Part shown: positions 10,350 through 22,028 of the stretch, one piece after another
Layout of the letters: every line of letters starts with the position of its first letter
Position numbering within the stretch: position 1 is the stretch's first letter
Source: Rhodocollybia butyracea
Taxonomy: Eukaryota; Basidiomycota; Agaricomycetes; Agaricales; Omphalotaceae
NCBI GenBank assembly: GCA_015501585.1
Contig: JADNRY010000436.1
Location: 1-48,986, forward strand
DNA length: 48,986 nt
Direction of reading: 5' to 3'
Made by a program: the position numbers and the translations under genes
The notes under the pieces: model-generated
What the model saw: the letters and a program-made list of their open reading frames with translations, nothing else
Databases searched by the model: none
What the model was told of the DNA's origin: nothing

Positions 10350-12258
10350 GCAGTATACGATAAAAGCTTGAGATTCAGGTTATCCAAAGTCCATACTAAA
10401 TGGAGATTAAAGCTAGGGGTAGGATAATAGTTCAGGCAAGCATCGCACGGGTTAAGTGATGGTTCTTGAGATTGTCCAACCACAACAGAGAGAAGGAAGG
10501 GGTGGAGCTATACTATTATGTTATTCCAACTCGAGCTTGCAGTAAAAGATTAAAAAAAACTTGTTTCAATCAAGATAAGAAACTTCTTACCATTTACAAG
10601 GGTGAAATAATCAAATTCCTCCCACAAACTGAAAATGTGTTCTTCGCGATCCCAACGTATCTAGGTCTCCATTCTGTGCCTAATTTAAACATGTGTCTGT
10701 ATAATCATAGGCCGGGACTTTTAAAACATCTTAGAAGCGTGGTTAGCAAGGCGCTTAGAATAGCGTGAGTCTGAGCAAGAACTGTTTAGGGAATGTGTAG
10801 CCTAGACTCATAGATAATCATAAAGTTTTAGACTTGACCATCATGCCTCGGAAATTCGGAATTTATAGGCAAGCATTAATAACTATAGTACATATTACTA
10901 GATTGCCTAGTTTCAAACCTAGTATGGTATCATCTGATCATATAGTACTGATCTACTTTCTCGGTCTTTCCATAAACATACCGATGATACATTGATACAT
11001 AGCTTGGATAGCTGTCTTGTAGTCAGCGAAGAAAAGTTTCGAGATAAGCTGGGAAAAGGATAAGTCAGCAGGTGATGAGTCTAGCTTGTAGCCGTGCCAT
11101 ATCTGGCGCCCATTTAACTTCGCGTTGATCAGGCTCTCATTTCTAAATCGATTTTCGCGTTATTTTCATCGGGCTCCACCCACCTTCTCCCTATTCAAAC
11201 CTCTAGCTTTCTGCTCCACTCTAGACATCACTTACCGGATGTCCACGACACGTCCACGGGTGGAAGCGTGCGGTAAAGCCCCTCAATAACGCTTCTCTAA
11301 CATTGGTCATTGTATCTATTTTTTCACCTCATGTCCAGTGGGTACATGATATAACCTTTTTGATTAAATCTGCTGCCCTTACTCAGTGGCAAGTGCTGGT
11401 GTCTTACCTCCTTCTAAGCCCGGTAGTGGTGGAGCGTGGTCTTATTACTGTATTCGTATTTACCTCAGGCTTGATCCCCCTCTCAGCTCGCTCGCTAGTA
11501 ATGCAATCACATTAGGAATTACCGGCTTGAGACCTGAATGTGGTATGTGCTGCAACGTGGGGCTGACACAGATCGCGATTGGTAGGTGCTGGCTGCAACA
11601 CCACACTAATCAGCACATGATTCAGTAGAATCGTAGAGTGAGAACCTTTTCAGATGCTTAAGTTTGTAGATTAATTTCAAAGCCTTTGCAAATAAGGGAG
11701 CTGTTATTGGCTCTACTCACCATATCTGTAATTTGGATAAGTGCGGCATACTACATCCATAGATGTTCCAAGTTCAATCCAAGGCTAAAAATTTATGAGT
11801 CTCCACTGCCTAAACAGTTCTTGCCTAGACTCACGCTATTCTAAGAATCTAAGAATTTTTTATACGCGTTATAAGTCCCGCCAGTGAATATATGGCAGAA
11901 GGTTAGTCCATCGATACAGATTAAATTAGGCAATCACATGACAGAATGGAGACCTTGAGACCGCGGAGTAACACATTTTCGGTTTGTGGGAGCAATTTGA
12001 TTTTTTTACTCTTATGAATGGTAAGAAGCTTCTGACTTTGATTGAACCATGTTTTTTTAATTTTCTACAGCAAGCTGTAAGTACTACGCTTGAGTATATT
12101 TTCACCCTTTTCTTCTTTCTGTTGTGGTTGGACAATACCAAGAACCCTCTCTTAACTCGTGCGATGTTTACCTGAACTGTTATCTTACCCGTAGCTTACA
12201 TCTCTATTTACTACGGACTTCGGCATGTTCCGAATCTCAAACTTTTATCGTATTCTGT

Positions 12259-12266
12259 TATATAAG
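12259..12266 (+). promoter_or_regulatory. TATA box of jacalin gene B
   Basis: TATATAAG followed by TTGAACAT, about 155 nt upstream of the start codon at 12419, matching gene A in inverted orientation. Confidence 0.6.
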
Positions 12267-12418
12267 TTGAACATACCTTGTTCACCCCTACCCCAGTAAC
12301 TGAGCTCGTAGGAGTGTAAGCCTCATTCTTCCCAGCCTCGTATACTCCCCTGCATGCTTTTTGCTTACTGTCTTGCTCGAGTACTAGCTGACTTAACATG
12401 TGCTAGATCGCTTTAACA

Positions 12419-14561
12419 ATGACTGAACTCCCAACCAACTTGCCTAAACTCCCAAAGAGCGTTGACGGTGTGGCTTTACCTGATTTTTTAAATGCCAAGA
12501 TCATCGAAAGGGATATAAAGCTCCCGTTCTCAGCATCGACAGTTCCCGAGCGTTACGACTTTTCAATCAAGAAGTCCAATTGCTTTGGCGCAGAAAGAGG
12601 AACAGCTTTTGATGAAGGAGCAACCTGGTACCCGTTGCAGGTCATTCACTTCACGTCCACTTCCAAGGGTATCAGTAGCTACCGTGGCCATTATGTCAAA
12701 GGTGCAACGAGTATTTATGGTAAAGCCGGAGATGTCGACGACCTCACACTGTTGCTGGAAAAGGATGAGTGCATAACCGGTTTTTCTGGTAAGTTCAATC
12801 AACGCGTGGACGATCACGTCTTGAAAGTTGAGGCATACACTCAGGGACGTTCACGGAAGTAATCACAAGTTTGCGCATCCAAACTACAAAGAAACAGCAT
12901 AGTATTGGCGAAAAATCGGGAACCCCTTTTGAGTTCACTGTTCCTCAAGACCACCATGTCGTTGGGTTTCACGGTCGTGCTGGTAAGCCATATATAACCT
13001 GATACTACCTGTGACTTCCGTAATTCTCAATGTCATGATATCTAGACGAGGGGAGTCTATGTGCTCTAGGTGTCTCTTACAATAGACGGCTGGAATCTCT
13101 TGCCAGAGGTGGTCAATCAAGAGGTCAGCTATCGCCTCTTTATAGAGAGCTTTATATTAATCAACAGTATTACAGCTGATCCACCTCCACAAATAAAACC
13201 AATCTACTCCGAATTGTATCTTGACTCTAATACCAGGCAGCAATGGGCCAGCAATAACATGGCCGCTATTAACTCAAAGCGTACGCAAGCACAGAGAGAT
13301 CTACAGCCCATCTATGACAATATCAAGAACAACGGTGAAAAGGCTTGGTCGTTGTTCGAATCCGCAGGCCAAAGATATTACATCTCATGGTCTGGCAACA
13401 ATGCGGTGTGGGCCTATGTGAAGGATGAACCGTCCACCACCAGGGCTGATGAGCTCAAGCAATCCATCATCAGCATCGGCTCTTATTCAGCGAATTCACA
13501 ATTGCTCGGGATGAGCGGCTACATTTGGAGCAATCTACCTGTAAGTCGAAATAGATTACAGTATAGCGAAGCGGTTCTGAGTAGGTTCAAACTTCATAGA
13601 TCCAAATCGTGGCGAGTGCCATTGCACTCGTCTTTGTTGTGCTGATGGGCCCTCTGATTACCGAAGGTGTTGCCTGGGGTATTTCGTTTGCGGCGGCTTG
13701 GTTAACACAGGCTGCTGCTATGGCTGGGGTCGAAGCGTTGGCTGTGTTAATCCCAGCAAGTGTAGCAAGCGCCGGAGGGTACGTCTAATTTGTCTGATGA
13801 TCAACTCTGTTCAAACGAATTACAGATTGATTATCGCGGGCATAATTGGCGTTGCGGTCTTCCTAGCAGTCCTTTGGCTCTCAAGTATCATCTTTCGACA
13901 ATACTTCCTAACGGTGAACATTTTCAACTTTGACTCAAACCACATATGGTCCACTATTGATTGGTATGCTGACAACGCTGAAATTACAAATGGCGAGTGG
14001 AAGTACGTAGATATAGCAAAATATGCTCCTGCAGGTAAGTACCGCGTCTTGCTATTTTCCTCTGGTTTCTCAACTAGCCCCACGGTGCAGGTGGCCAGAT
14101 TTTCCCTCCTGGATTTGACCCTCCAACCAATTTGGAAAGTGTTGTGACTTACCTCACTATTGCCTTCACCAACGTGAGTACGTTCCTTGAAGGCCTTGGA
14201 ATAGCAATGGTCATGGGCCGCGATGATTATAGTCAGGGTATGTTGCGACATTTGACGAGTTTGATTCAATCCGACTCACTTCGAGTCTTACTATCTGCTC
14301 CTAGGTTTCGCTCTTAAATATGATCTCCCTCGATTCGGCGACAACTATATCGGGCTGATGGCCCTGGATATGAATCCCAACCTTTTCTATAATCTCCCAG
14401 AGTATTACAATTCGTCCTCAGGATGGGTCCAAGCCAATTCCACCCAGACGACCATCGACGGGGGTCTCCAAATCACTGGTTATACGCCCTACCTCAGCGG
14501 CGCACCGGACGAGACTTATGAGTTCACCGTTAATGTGGGGTTGCCACCACCTCTCTTTTAA
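12419..14561 (+). CDS. Jacalin-like lectin domain protein with hydrophobic C-terminal half, copy B
   Basis: Eight exons: 12419-12788, 12845-12982, 13046-13123, 13176-13540, 13600-13778, 13826-14034, 14091-14237 and 14305-14561; spliced 1743 nt, 580 aa, open throughout. The first intron removes a tempting 147-aa read-through ORF; splicing restores the jacalin core (GTFTEVITSLRIQ, then FTVPQDHHVVGFHGRA). Jacalin domain at about residues 54-190, unassigned domain 200-317, hydrophobic block about 318-402 (IALVFVVLMGPLI; then LIIAGIIGVAVFLAVLWL), C-terminal domain 403-580 with a possible N-glycosylation site. Exon 1 differs from copy A by about 14 substitutions and one 2-residue indel. No signal peptide. 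A lectin-targeted membrane-active or membrane-anchored defence protein is one reading; an internal-membrane protein is another. The sequence does not decide. Confidence 0.82.
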
Positions 14562-14837
14562 ATTTCAATAGCGCGAAACAATGAAGTGAAGTCGTGTATT
14601 TGTACCTCTGGATATTCGATATTTTTCTATGTTTCTATCTAGTTTTATTTAGTATGCAAATGAGAGTATTCCAAGTTCTTCTGTCCAATGCATATTTAAG
14701 TACCAAGCTTAAACGCTTCCTCCCGCCTGACCTCAAGGTCGTCTGATACTGGACGTCATATGTATAGTACTAGGTCAGGTAAGTATAAGAAAAGTATCAA
14801 CCTTGATAGAGATTCGTTTCTTTAGGCTCTCTACGCA

Positions 14838-17023
14838 ATGTGCTGGCGAAACACTCTTGGGCTACTGCTGCTCGTTTTCGTGCAGCGAATATCAGCTCAA
14901 ATACCTTCTGTCAAATCTTTTACATCGTCTAGTTCATCTTTTCTCGTTGATTCCAATGTCCGGATCGTTGTTGATCCCGCCTTTGCTAACTCTGGGTCCC
15001 CGTCTTTATTCGGGTTCGCTCAGACTTTCCGTTCAGACCTCGTATCGGTTACTGGGCTCAATAATATATCTCAAGTTCAGACTGGGGACGCCTCTAGTAT
15101 CACTGCTCCAACAGTGTTCTTGACATTAGGACCTTCGAACTCCTCTAATCTTACCCTTTTCAATGGTAAATCAACCGTCGAGGGCTACAGTTTTGAAATA
15201 ACAGAAAAACTGTACACTATCAGAGGTGTCGAGGCCATTGGTGCATTTTGGGGTACTTGTGCCTTTTTTCTACAGCTTTTCTCGTTTCTCATTTACCTAA
15301 AACTCAGGTACAAGAACTTTTTTGCAACAGGTCATTCTTTCGATATCCGGTGGAAGTAACCCTGCGACCATTCCTACTGGGACCGGCGAAGATAATCCGG
15401 GATGGGAAGTCAGAGGCTTCATGCTTGATGTAGGGAGGCACTGGGTCGAGACCACGTTCTTAGGTATGTGCCGCCGGCATGCTTAATATTAGAGATATAG
15501 CATCTGATGACTTTTGCAGCTGACCTCTGTATCTACGCCTCATTTTTCAAGCTTAACGAGTTCCATATCCATGCCTCAGATTTCGTCCCCAACACAGATA
15601 TTCTCCAAAGTGCCAATTGGCGTGAGCTCTACACAGGCTTCCGCTTTCAACCTCCCTCAGACTCGCCCGTTTTTGGTGTCGTTCCTGAATTGAACGAAAG
15701 TTGGACACAGGAACAGTTCACTACCCTACAAACAACCTGTTCAGACCACGGTATCACTATCATCCCAGAAATCGATACACCCGCCCACTCAGTCGTTATA
15801 ACCAAGTGGAAGCCCGAGCTGATGATTGCTGGAAGTCCTGATTTATTGAACATCACATTTCCCGAAACGATCCCGACTGTGAAATCCATATGGAACGCAC
15901 TTCTGCCGTGGTTCACCTCATCCGAGGTATCTATTGGAGCAGATGAATACTCCGAAGATCTTGCCAATGATTACATCACTTTTGTCAATGACATGAACCA
16001 ATACATTTCAGAAACAAGTGGCAAGTCCGTTCGTGTTTGGGGTACTAATGAACCCAGTATGACGGAATCCATCTCTACCAACGTCACTATCCAACACTGG
16101 TGGTTCCCCGGTGGCTCTATTCCAGTCCAACTCATGGAGCAGGGCTATAGCATTATTAATTCCGACCAGGTTTTCCTATACTTAGACGGGAAATTTTCGG
16201 ACGAAGGTCAATATCCTTGGTCGCTGAATGCAACTCTATTATGGAGCGGTGCTCCTGATGGAAAAGGATGGGCTCCAAACATCTTTTCGACCACTGATTC
16301 CACTAATAATACCTCAATCGACAACCCACTTCTTCGTGGGTCTATCATGGCATTGTGGAACGACTGGGGGAACAACGCAACAACGCCGCTGGAGCTTTAT
16401 TACCAGCTCGCGCAAAGTATTGCGGCAACATTCTCGGGGAGAAAACTTGGGCGGGTTCCGACGTCCGAGAATCAGCGTTGACGCAGGACGGGTTTGAGAA
16501 TATCTATTCGATTCTCAATGCCGCTGCCCCAGGACAGAACTTGAATCGTGCTACAGGGTTACCAGCTGGATCAGAAGTATTTAGCTACGATAACATCCCG
16601 TCCAAGTCACTCCCTCTTCAAACCAACTTCCGATCCGTCGGACCGCCGTATACGTTCTCATTCAGCGTTAAACCCACACATTCCGATTCAGAACTTAGCT
16701 CTATCGTACTATTCACTGGTATGGACTCGATCCTCTACTTGGATTCGTTATCGTTCGAGGATGCCGTTACCAAAATCCGATATCCGCTGGGTATTGACCT
16801 TCCGCTTGATACGTTCACGTCCGTAGAGATTCACGCGACGGTGAACCATACCTATGCGCTTCTGAACAGTTCTTCGGAGCCAGTTTATTGGACTTCGGAC
16901 TTGAGTATACGGGGCGCGTTCATGCAACTTGTGAATATGTCGTTTGCGGCGCCGTCGCATATCATTGGAGGTAGTGGGTTTAAAGGGGAGTTGGCTAATG
17001 TTAGTTTGAAGCTAGGAGACTAG
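14838..17023 (+). CDS. Secreted GH20 beta-N-acetylhexosaminidase, with one frame break
   Basis: Exons 14838-15252, 15308-15463 and 15520-17023. Signal peptide at residues 1-20 (MCWRNTLGLLLLVFVQRISA). The GH20 landmarks are all present: GAFWGTRTFLQQ (end of the N-terminal domain), RGFMLDVGRHW, LNEFHIHASD, PEIDTPAH, and the catalytic Asp-Glu pair in VSIGADEY near residue 332. The family cleaves terminal GlcNAc/GalNAc from chitooligomers and glycoconjugates by substrate-assisted catalysis. Many NxS/T sites fit an extracellular enzyme. Around 16421-16440 the frame shifts: upstream ...LYYQLAQSIAA, downstream ...LGEKTWAGSDVRES continuing to the stop at 17023. One missing base explains it (sequencing error or real lesion). 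The C-terminal part after the break is intact. Family assignment is firm; functionality is uncertain. Confidence 0.85.
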
Positions 17024-18042
17024 CCCAATCGTCGGCCGTTTCGGATAAATGATTTGTATTTCGAGTAGTTGAGAGAGTGTAAGAATTATCCAGTATCTCC
17101 AAATACTTCAAGTTTATATATATATAACCCATACAGCTTCACGCTGACGAGAGCTGCCTGATAGACAAGTGAACTACAGCCGTAGCAGGTTTTGTATTCT
17201 CAAACTCCATGACTGGCCAGTGATATGGCAATGTGGGCATCGATACTGATGACTTCAATGTCCTACGCACTCTCAAGGGAATGAAGAAAGTCGAGCTTTG
17301 GAATTTGGCTCCGCCGCCTTTTTTTGATCTTCAAAATCAATCAAGCGTCGCGCCTTGGCTCCTTGGCTATGGGCATTTCTTACCTAACTCCGAATGCGAT
17401 TCTGGGGCCAAGTAGCGTTTGGCCTTGCATCCGACTCGTTTCGGCGTCACGCCTGTCTTTGGAGTCTGTTTACTATCGAAAGCAAGGAAGCGTAGACTTT
17501 TGTCGTATGACTGTTCGCTTGGCGAGTTGTTGGCCCAGATGATTCTACACTGGGCGGTCCGAATGCTGAAATATGCGGTTTTTGATTTCCGAATCCGTTA
17601 GATTGGCGCGCTTGTGGGTAAGTCGCCTGCTTGGTCGCTGCAAGTTCACGGGATCGCGCCCAAGAGCCATGATCAGGGGAAGATCTCCATGATTGATTTA
17701 AACCCTCAGATCTAGTAGCTTCACAGCGAGGATAATACTGCTGTTAAAACTTGCAGATAAATGTGAGTCGCGTTTCAAAGTATCCGCATGACTAGATAGA
17801 AATCTTGTGGCTTCCGATACATCCCAACTAGGTAGTGGAAAGTACATCTGTTTACCATCGATATCAGGTTTTATTAAGGCCAGGACATCGATAGAATTGT
17901 TCCAAGTGGTAGAAAATTCTTGTCAGAAGCTTCGGATGAAGGCACCGCGATAATGTTATCTAAAATCGTGCAGGTAGTCAGTTCCAGCACGAATGAAGAG
18001 ATTTTCAGACCTCGATGATCGATTGGACCTAGGCAGTAGGAG
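17024..18042. other. Intergenic
   Basis: 3' flank of the hexosaminidase followed by non-coding sequence. Short open frames at 17233-17600 have no recognisable domain or splice context. Confidence 0.5.
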
Positions 18043-18049
18043 TATAAAG
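18043..18049 (+). promoter_or_regulatory. TATA box of trefoil-like gene 1
   Basis: TATAAAG about 67 nt upstream of the start codon at 18110; the same GAGTATAAAGA context precedes the paralogue at 24.6 kb. Confidence 0.6.
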
Positions 18050-18109
18050 ATTGAGTGAATCGATATCTCACGGACCATTGTGCATCCTCGCCAACGATTT
18101 AGCCTCATC

Positions 18110-18657
18110 ATGCCCGCTCTCCCTGCCGGAAATTATGAGATCTACACCGACGCTTCCATGGAACAGAAGGTTACCTATTCAGATCTTGCGGGCGACAATC
18201 TTAGGGTTAAGGGAGATTCCTCCGACTACGTTGTAAGAAGCTATCCTTTGCTCGAATGGCGGTGCATTTAGGCTTTTATTTTCGAATTAGTGGCAGATCG
18301 ACAACACGGGAGTGATGAGTACAAGCAGAGGAACGCAGGTGACGACGAGGGATATTCCCTGTGCTCGTAATGAGCCCGTGATCGCTGGTTATCCTGGCAT
18401 TAACTGGATCGTAGATGTCGCTGAGTATGTGGACTTGTATATTAGAACATATTTGGATGGGTACTTACTCGCTATTGCAGCAACGGGGACAACACTTGGA
18501 CCGGATCTGTCATGACGAATAATTACATCTGGTCTGTTTCATCCAGCGAAGTACCCGGCCACTCTTTATACTGACTTGGAACTATGCTGATCATAATTTT
18601 TAGATTGTCATGCAGGATCAGAGCGAGGAAACCACTTTTTATTTTGTATCTGTTTGA
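18110..18657 (+). CDS. Small four-exon protein, probably beta-trefoil-like (gene 1)
   Basis: Exons 18110-18232, 18291-18436, 18481-18550 and 18604-18657; 393 nt, 130 aa, open. It begins MPALPAGNYEIYTDAS, has a WQIDNTG segment at the start of exon 2, DNTWTGSVMTNNYIWSVSS in exon 3 and ends EETTFYFVSV. The paralogue at 24.0-24.6 kb has identical intron positions and the same landmarks (LYQIYT, WEI, YQWTGSIM, VWSVDQ, ATFYFEAV), which confirms the model. No signal peptide, so probably cytosolic. The repeated short beta-strand pattern and size resemble fungal beta-trefoil lectins and protease inhibitors (for example mycospin- or ricin-B-like families), but I cannot name the family with confidence. 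Confidence 0.65.
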
Positions 18658-20070
18658 ACTGAGGGGGGATACGTGCATGCCCACTCCATGAACATCGGGT
18701 ACCCTGATGTTTTACACTCGAAATATTGGGATATGCAAGCGACGCGTCGGCGCCGGTCAACCTAAACATGGGAGACTATGAGATAAGATTCTAAGCATTG
18801 TAGTATAGGCGAGGAAGCCTCCTGAAAGCAAGCTTTAACCTTTGTTTGGTGGCAAGCTCTACGAAAGCAACGACGATGACGGAGACTTTTTATACTGGAG
18901 ATTCACGAAGTGCCATCAACAGCGCCGCCACCAAACAACGACAGTTCGTAACAAACGTTCGACCCAGCATAAGCGCAGGCAGTCCGGGAATCCATGGCTA
19001 TGCGCAGTAGCAAAACGAACGTCATGAACAGTCATTCCAACTTCCTTGAGGAACACAGGAGAGAATCAAGGGCTAATATGAACGGGATCAGACGATGAAC
19101 AACGAAGCTTAACACAATCAAGCTTAACGGTGAACTCTGAGGAAGCAACGGCGGTGACTAGAGTCGTCAACGTCGCCGCAGCCACTGCCAGATACTTATA
19201 TATCAACAACACTGCTTCTCGGCTACATTCTTGAGACCCTGACGAACAGGCCTCATGCCACTATCGCAAAACGTTCCATAGAGGTCACACAAACACCCTT
19301 CATAGAAAGGACAGGATATGAACCACACAGCGCAAGCCAGCTTATTGTGGGACACAACAAGAGAAATAGAGCTCTCTGGACTCTAGTAACCTATACGGGT
19401 GAACAGCCTGCTGGCGCGGAAACCATTTGGAATCAAAGAACATTTGCATTTGCATTCGTATACGAAGGATGACACACGTCTACCGAGTGCGATGAAAAAG
19501 AAAATAAATCTGAAAAAAATGACGGTCAGTAACGGTGGAAGAGACTAGCAAACTCAAAAGAAAAGGGACTAGTGAGAGAAATCAGAGAACCGGGAATCGA
19601 CTCGGCAGAAAACAGCTGATTAGAGCGTCTCCTGCTTCAGACGGCACTTCCTAAAGCATTCGGTCGAACATCGTCATGCGTAGAATGAAGAGAATGGGAA
19701 AGAAAGAAAAAAGAAGGGGAAGAGACGGCTCACTTAGATAAAGTTTAACCCAGCTACCTGTTGTTCTCCAACCCGACCTTTGGTCAATCCAGAGCTATCG
19801 TCAGATGAAGTGGAAAGAAGAGAACAACGTATGAAAATTTTCAGGCGCTTATAGTAAAAGTCGCGCGATCACGTTTCAAAAGTTACGCGGTCATTCGCCT
19901 GAGCGCTTCACTCAAAGTTTCTGTCGTTACTTTATGCTTTAAACTTTGAGCTTGACTGTAACTCTCCTTAATTCCTTAATGAATCTTTCTTCTACGCCGT
20001 CTTACAGCAGCTCTTTTACGTTTCACATCTTGGACGGTACATTCAGTACCAGAACCTAAACCAACAAGCA
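18658..20070. other. Intergenic, no gene seen
   Basis: About 1.4 kb without a convincing exon; short repetitive stretches rich in GAAGCAACG-like words near 18860-19200. Several stop codons in all frames. Confidence 0.5.
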
Positions 20071-21220
20071 ATGCAAACGCAGAAGCAGCAACCACAACTT
20101 GAAGCGTCTTTAGAGGTTAGTACATAGTAGTCATTATCATTCCACATTGATGCGACGTTCCCAGGAATGTACAAATCTACAACGCTCTCGCACTCGGCAG
20201 TATTCCTATGATGGCACCGCGTATTCCCCCTCCGGTTCCCGCCGTCACCAGCGATATTCGCAACAAGAACAAGCCCTTTCGACGTCCTTCCAAACACACG
20301 TATCCACAGAACATTTATCGATATCTCCAGAAACCCAACTACGTTTCCTACACCAAGCAACTTCATTTCTCGCTATCCAAGCTGCTGAATCTCGACAACG
20401 TTCTGAGACGTTGGTATCGAAAGGTAGTGAAAATATAAATCTGGAGAGGGATAGAGAAGCTAGAGTTCAGAGATGGAAAGAGGAACGAAGGTTCGAGAGA
20501 ATACAGGACGAGGTCAGACGTTTGGAGGCGGTTATTGCCAACGAAGGTACCGATATCCAAGAAACGAGGTTTGAGAAAAACCTGGTTAGGTTTCTGCAAA
20601 CATCGACTTGCCGTGTACGAGCGCGCCCACGTTCGTCGTCCACGTATAACGTGGAATTGGACCATTGTTGTCGTCGGATGACACTTGCGGACGTTTCTCC
20701 GATGCGAACACGTTCCTGGAGTGTCACGGCTGCATTTATGGAAAGTCTCAGAATTAGACAGCCCAAGCACCGCAAACCATTAGTCAGCTCTTTACAAAGT
20801 ACTCCGGAGGATAACCCCTTTTCGAAGCCAAGGTATCCTCCTATCGTCTCCCCCATGAGCACTTACGCAGAACTCTACTCTGGCACTGCGATAATCTTCT
20901 CAAACGATGAGACCCAATTCAACCCTGATGTCCAAAACATCATCGTGGAGATGCCTGATTACGCCAAGGATCTTTTCAGCGGTTTCGACTCCGTTGCACT
21001 CGCACTCGAACTCGAACTTGACGAAAGACCTTTGGAATCTTCCCTAATTTCAACGAAAAACCCATCTCCTTTTTCGCAGTCCCCTCCATCATCTACAAAT
21101 CATTCGAGATACTCCTCCGTGCCAGCATCGCCCTCGCCCTCGCCATCTCACCCCCGCTCTCGTCCGGCATCCTCACCCTCCTCTCTTCGAATTCGTGACC
21201 GCTTCTCCGCCCTAAATTGA
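20071..21220 (+). CDS. Hypothetical protein, coiled coil plus Ser/Pro-rich tail
   Basis: Preferred model: exon 20071-20115 (starting MQTQKQQPQLEASLE), intron 20116-20164, exon 20165-21220, in frame. A start at the ATG at 20150 in the long open frame is the alternative. The protein has an Arg/Gln/Ser-rich N-terminus, a charged helical segment at about residues 110-140 (RVQRWKEERRFERIQDEVRR), a short hydrophobic-acidic motif (NIIVEMPDYAKDLFSGFDS) and a Ser/Pro-rich C-terminus (SVPASPSPSPSHPRSRP). I recognise no domain. An overlapping Ser-rich open frame (21217-21543) may be a further exon or may be chance. Likely an intracellular, partly disordered protein. Confidence 0.55.
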
Positions 21221-22028
21221 GAGCACGTTCTTCGCTGCGCAGCCTACACCCAAACAACACCAAAGCAGCTCGAAACTCACTTCTTTCGATCCCCGAATCT
21301 TCGAAGTTCTCTTCACGGTCGAGCTTCACGAGCAGCTTGGTTGGGATTAGGAAACCCAGTACGGAGATTACTATACCCACGCCCACGACAATGGCAATGC
21401 CGAATCCAATAGGGGATACTTCCTCTCCGAGTCCGAATTCGAAACCAAGTTCGTTGAGAAGGAGGATTTCGGCTAGGTTCTCGAATTCGTTGTCTTCGGT
21501 GTTCGTGTCTCCGACGAGGAAGAGTACTTTGAGAGAGGTGTGAAGGGGTTGCGAAGGAGGTTTGTTGGGATACGGTACGGATAGTTTCTTGAGGTTTGTC
21601 TGCTACTATATTATTTCTCGCATCTCGTTTCTTTTTTTTCTTCCTGCATACATAGTACTCATACAATCATAGGACAATTCTTCATGTGTTTCTTGATATC
21701 ATTACTTTTGTATATGTATTTTGTTGACCTAGTATTTTTTTGCTTTCCACGGACCTAGTAGCTCGTCTTTTTTTCCTATGTTCTCAACTTCTTATGATTT
21801 TCCTCATTATGTTCCTTCTTTACACACATACATTTATTGCATACATTTATCTTCTTGCTTGAAGTTACGTCTTTTCTGGTTAGACATGCATAAATACTTC
21901 CTGCACGCCTCACACTCTGGAGAATCAAGTATAAGTAAGGTAATATGGCAGAACAATTGAGTAACCACTGCATATGAAATATGTATGCACAAACACCACG
22001 TCCTTTATCCCTTTTCATCTTCAAAGCT
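21221..22028. other. Intergenic / 3' flanks of two convergent genes
   Basis: AT-rich 3' region between the plus-strand gene ending at 21220 and the minus-strand gene ending at 22029. The Ser-rich open frame at 21217-21543 could be an unannotated terminal exon; nothing else is seen. Confidence 0.4.

Larger units (their letters stand above)
10201..12418. other. Shared divergent 5' region of the jacalin pair
   Basis: The outer parts (10201-10800 and 11810-12418) are inverted copies of each other and include TATA boxes. The middle (about 10800-11800) is asymmetric and contains no gene that I can support. Its short open frames lack any recognisable domain. Confidence 0.5.
7900..14760. repeat. Head-to-head inverted duplication (arms about 2.9 kb, spacer about 1 kb)
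   Basis: The left arm (about 7900-10800) and right arm (about 11810-14760) are inverted copies that include both jacalin-fusion genes, their 5' regions (for example the TTGTCCAACCACAACAGA word at about 10475 and its complement at about 12120) and about 150-190 bp of 3' flank. The innermost matching words are GTTTAGG...CTAGACTCA around 10780 and 11820. The central kilobase is not symmetrical. The arms have diverged by substitutions and small indels, so this is an established rather than very recent duplication. Confidence 0.85.

Noticed and set aside
12419..12862. A 147-aa stand-alone protein at the start of jacalin gene B
   Set aside because: It reads through intron 1. Splicing at 12788/12845 restores the jacalin core and matches the intron in gene A.
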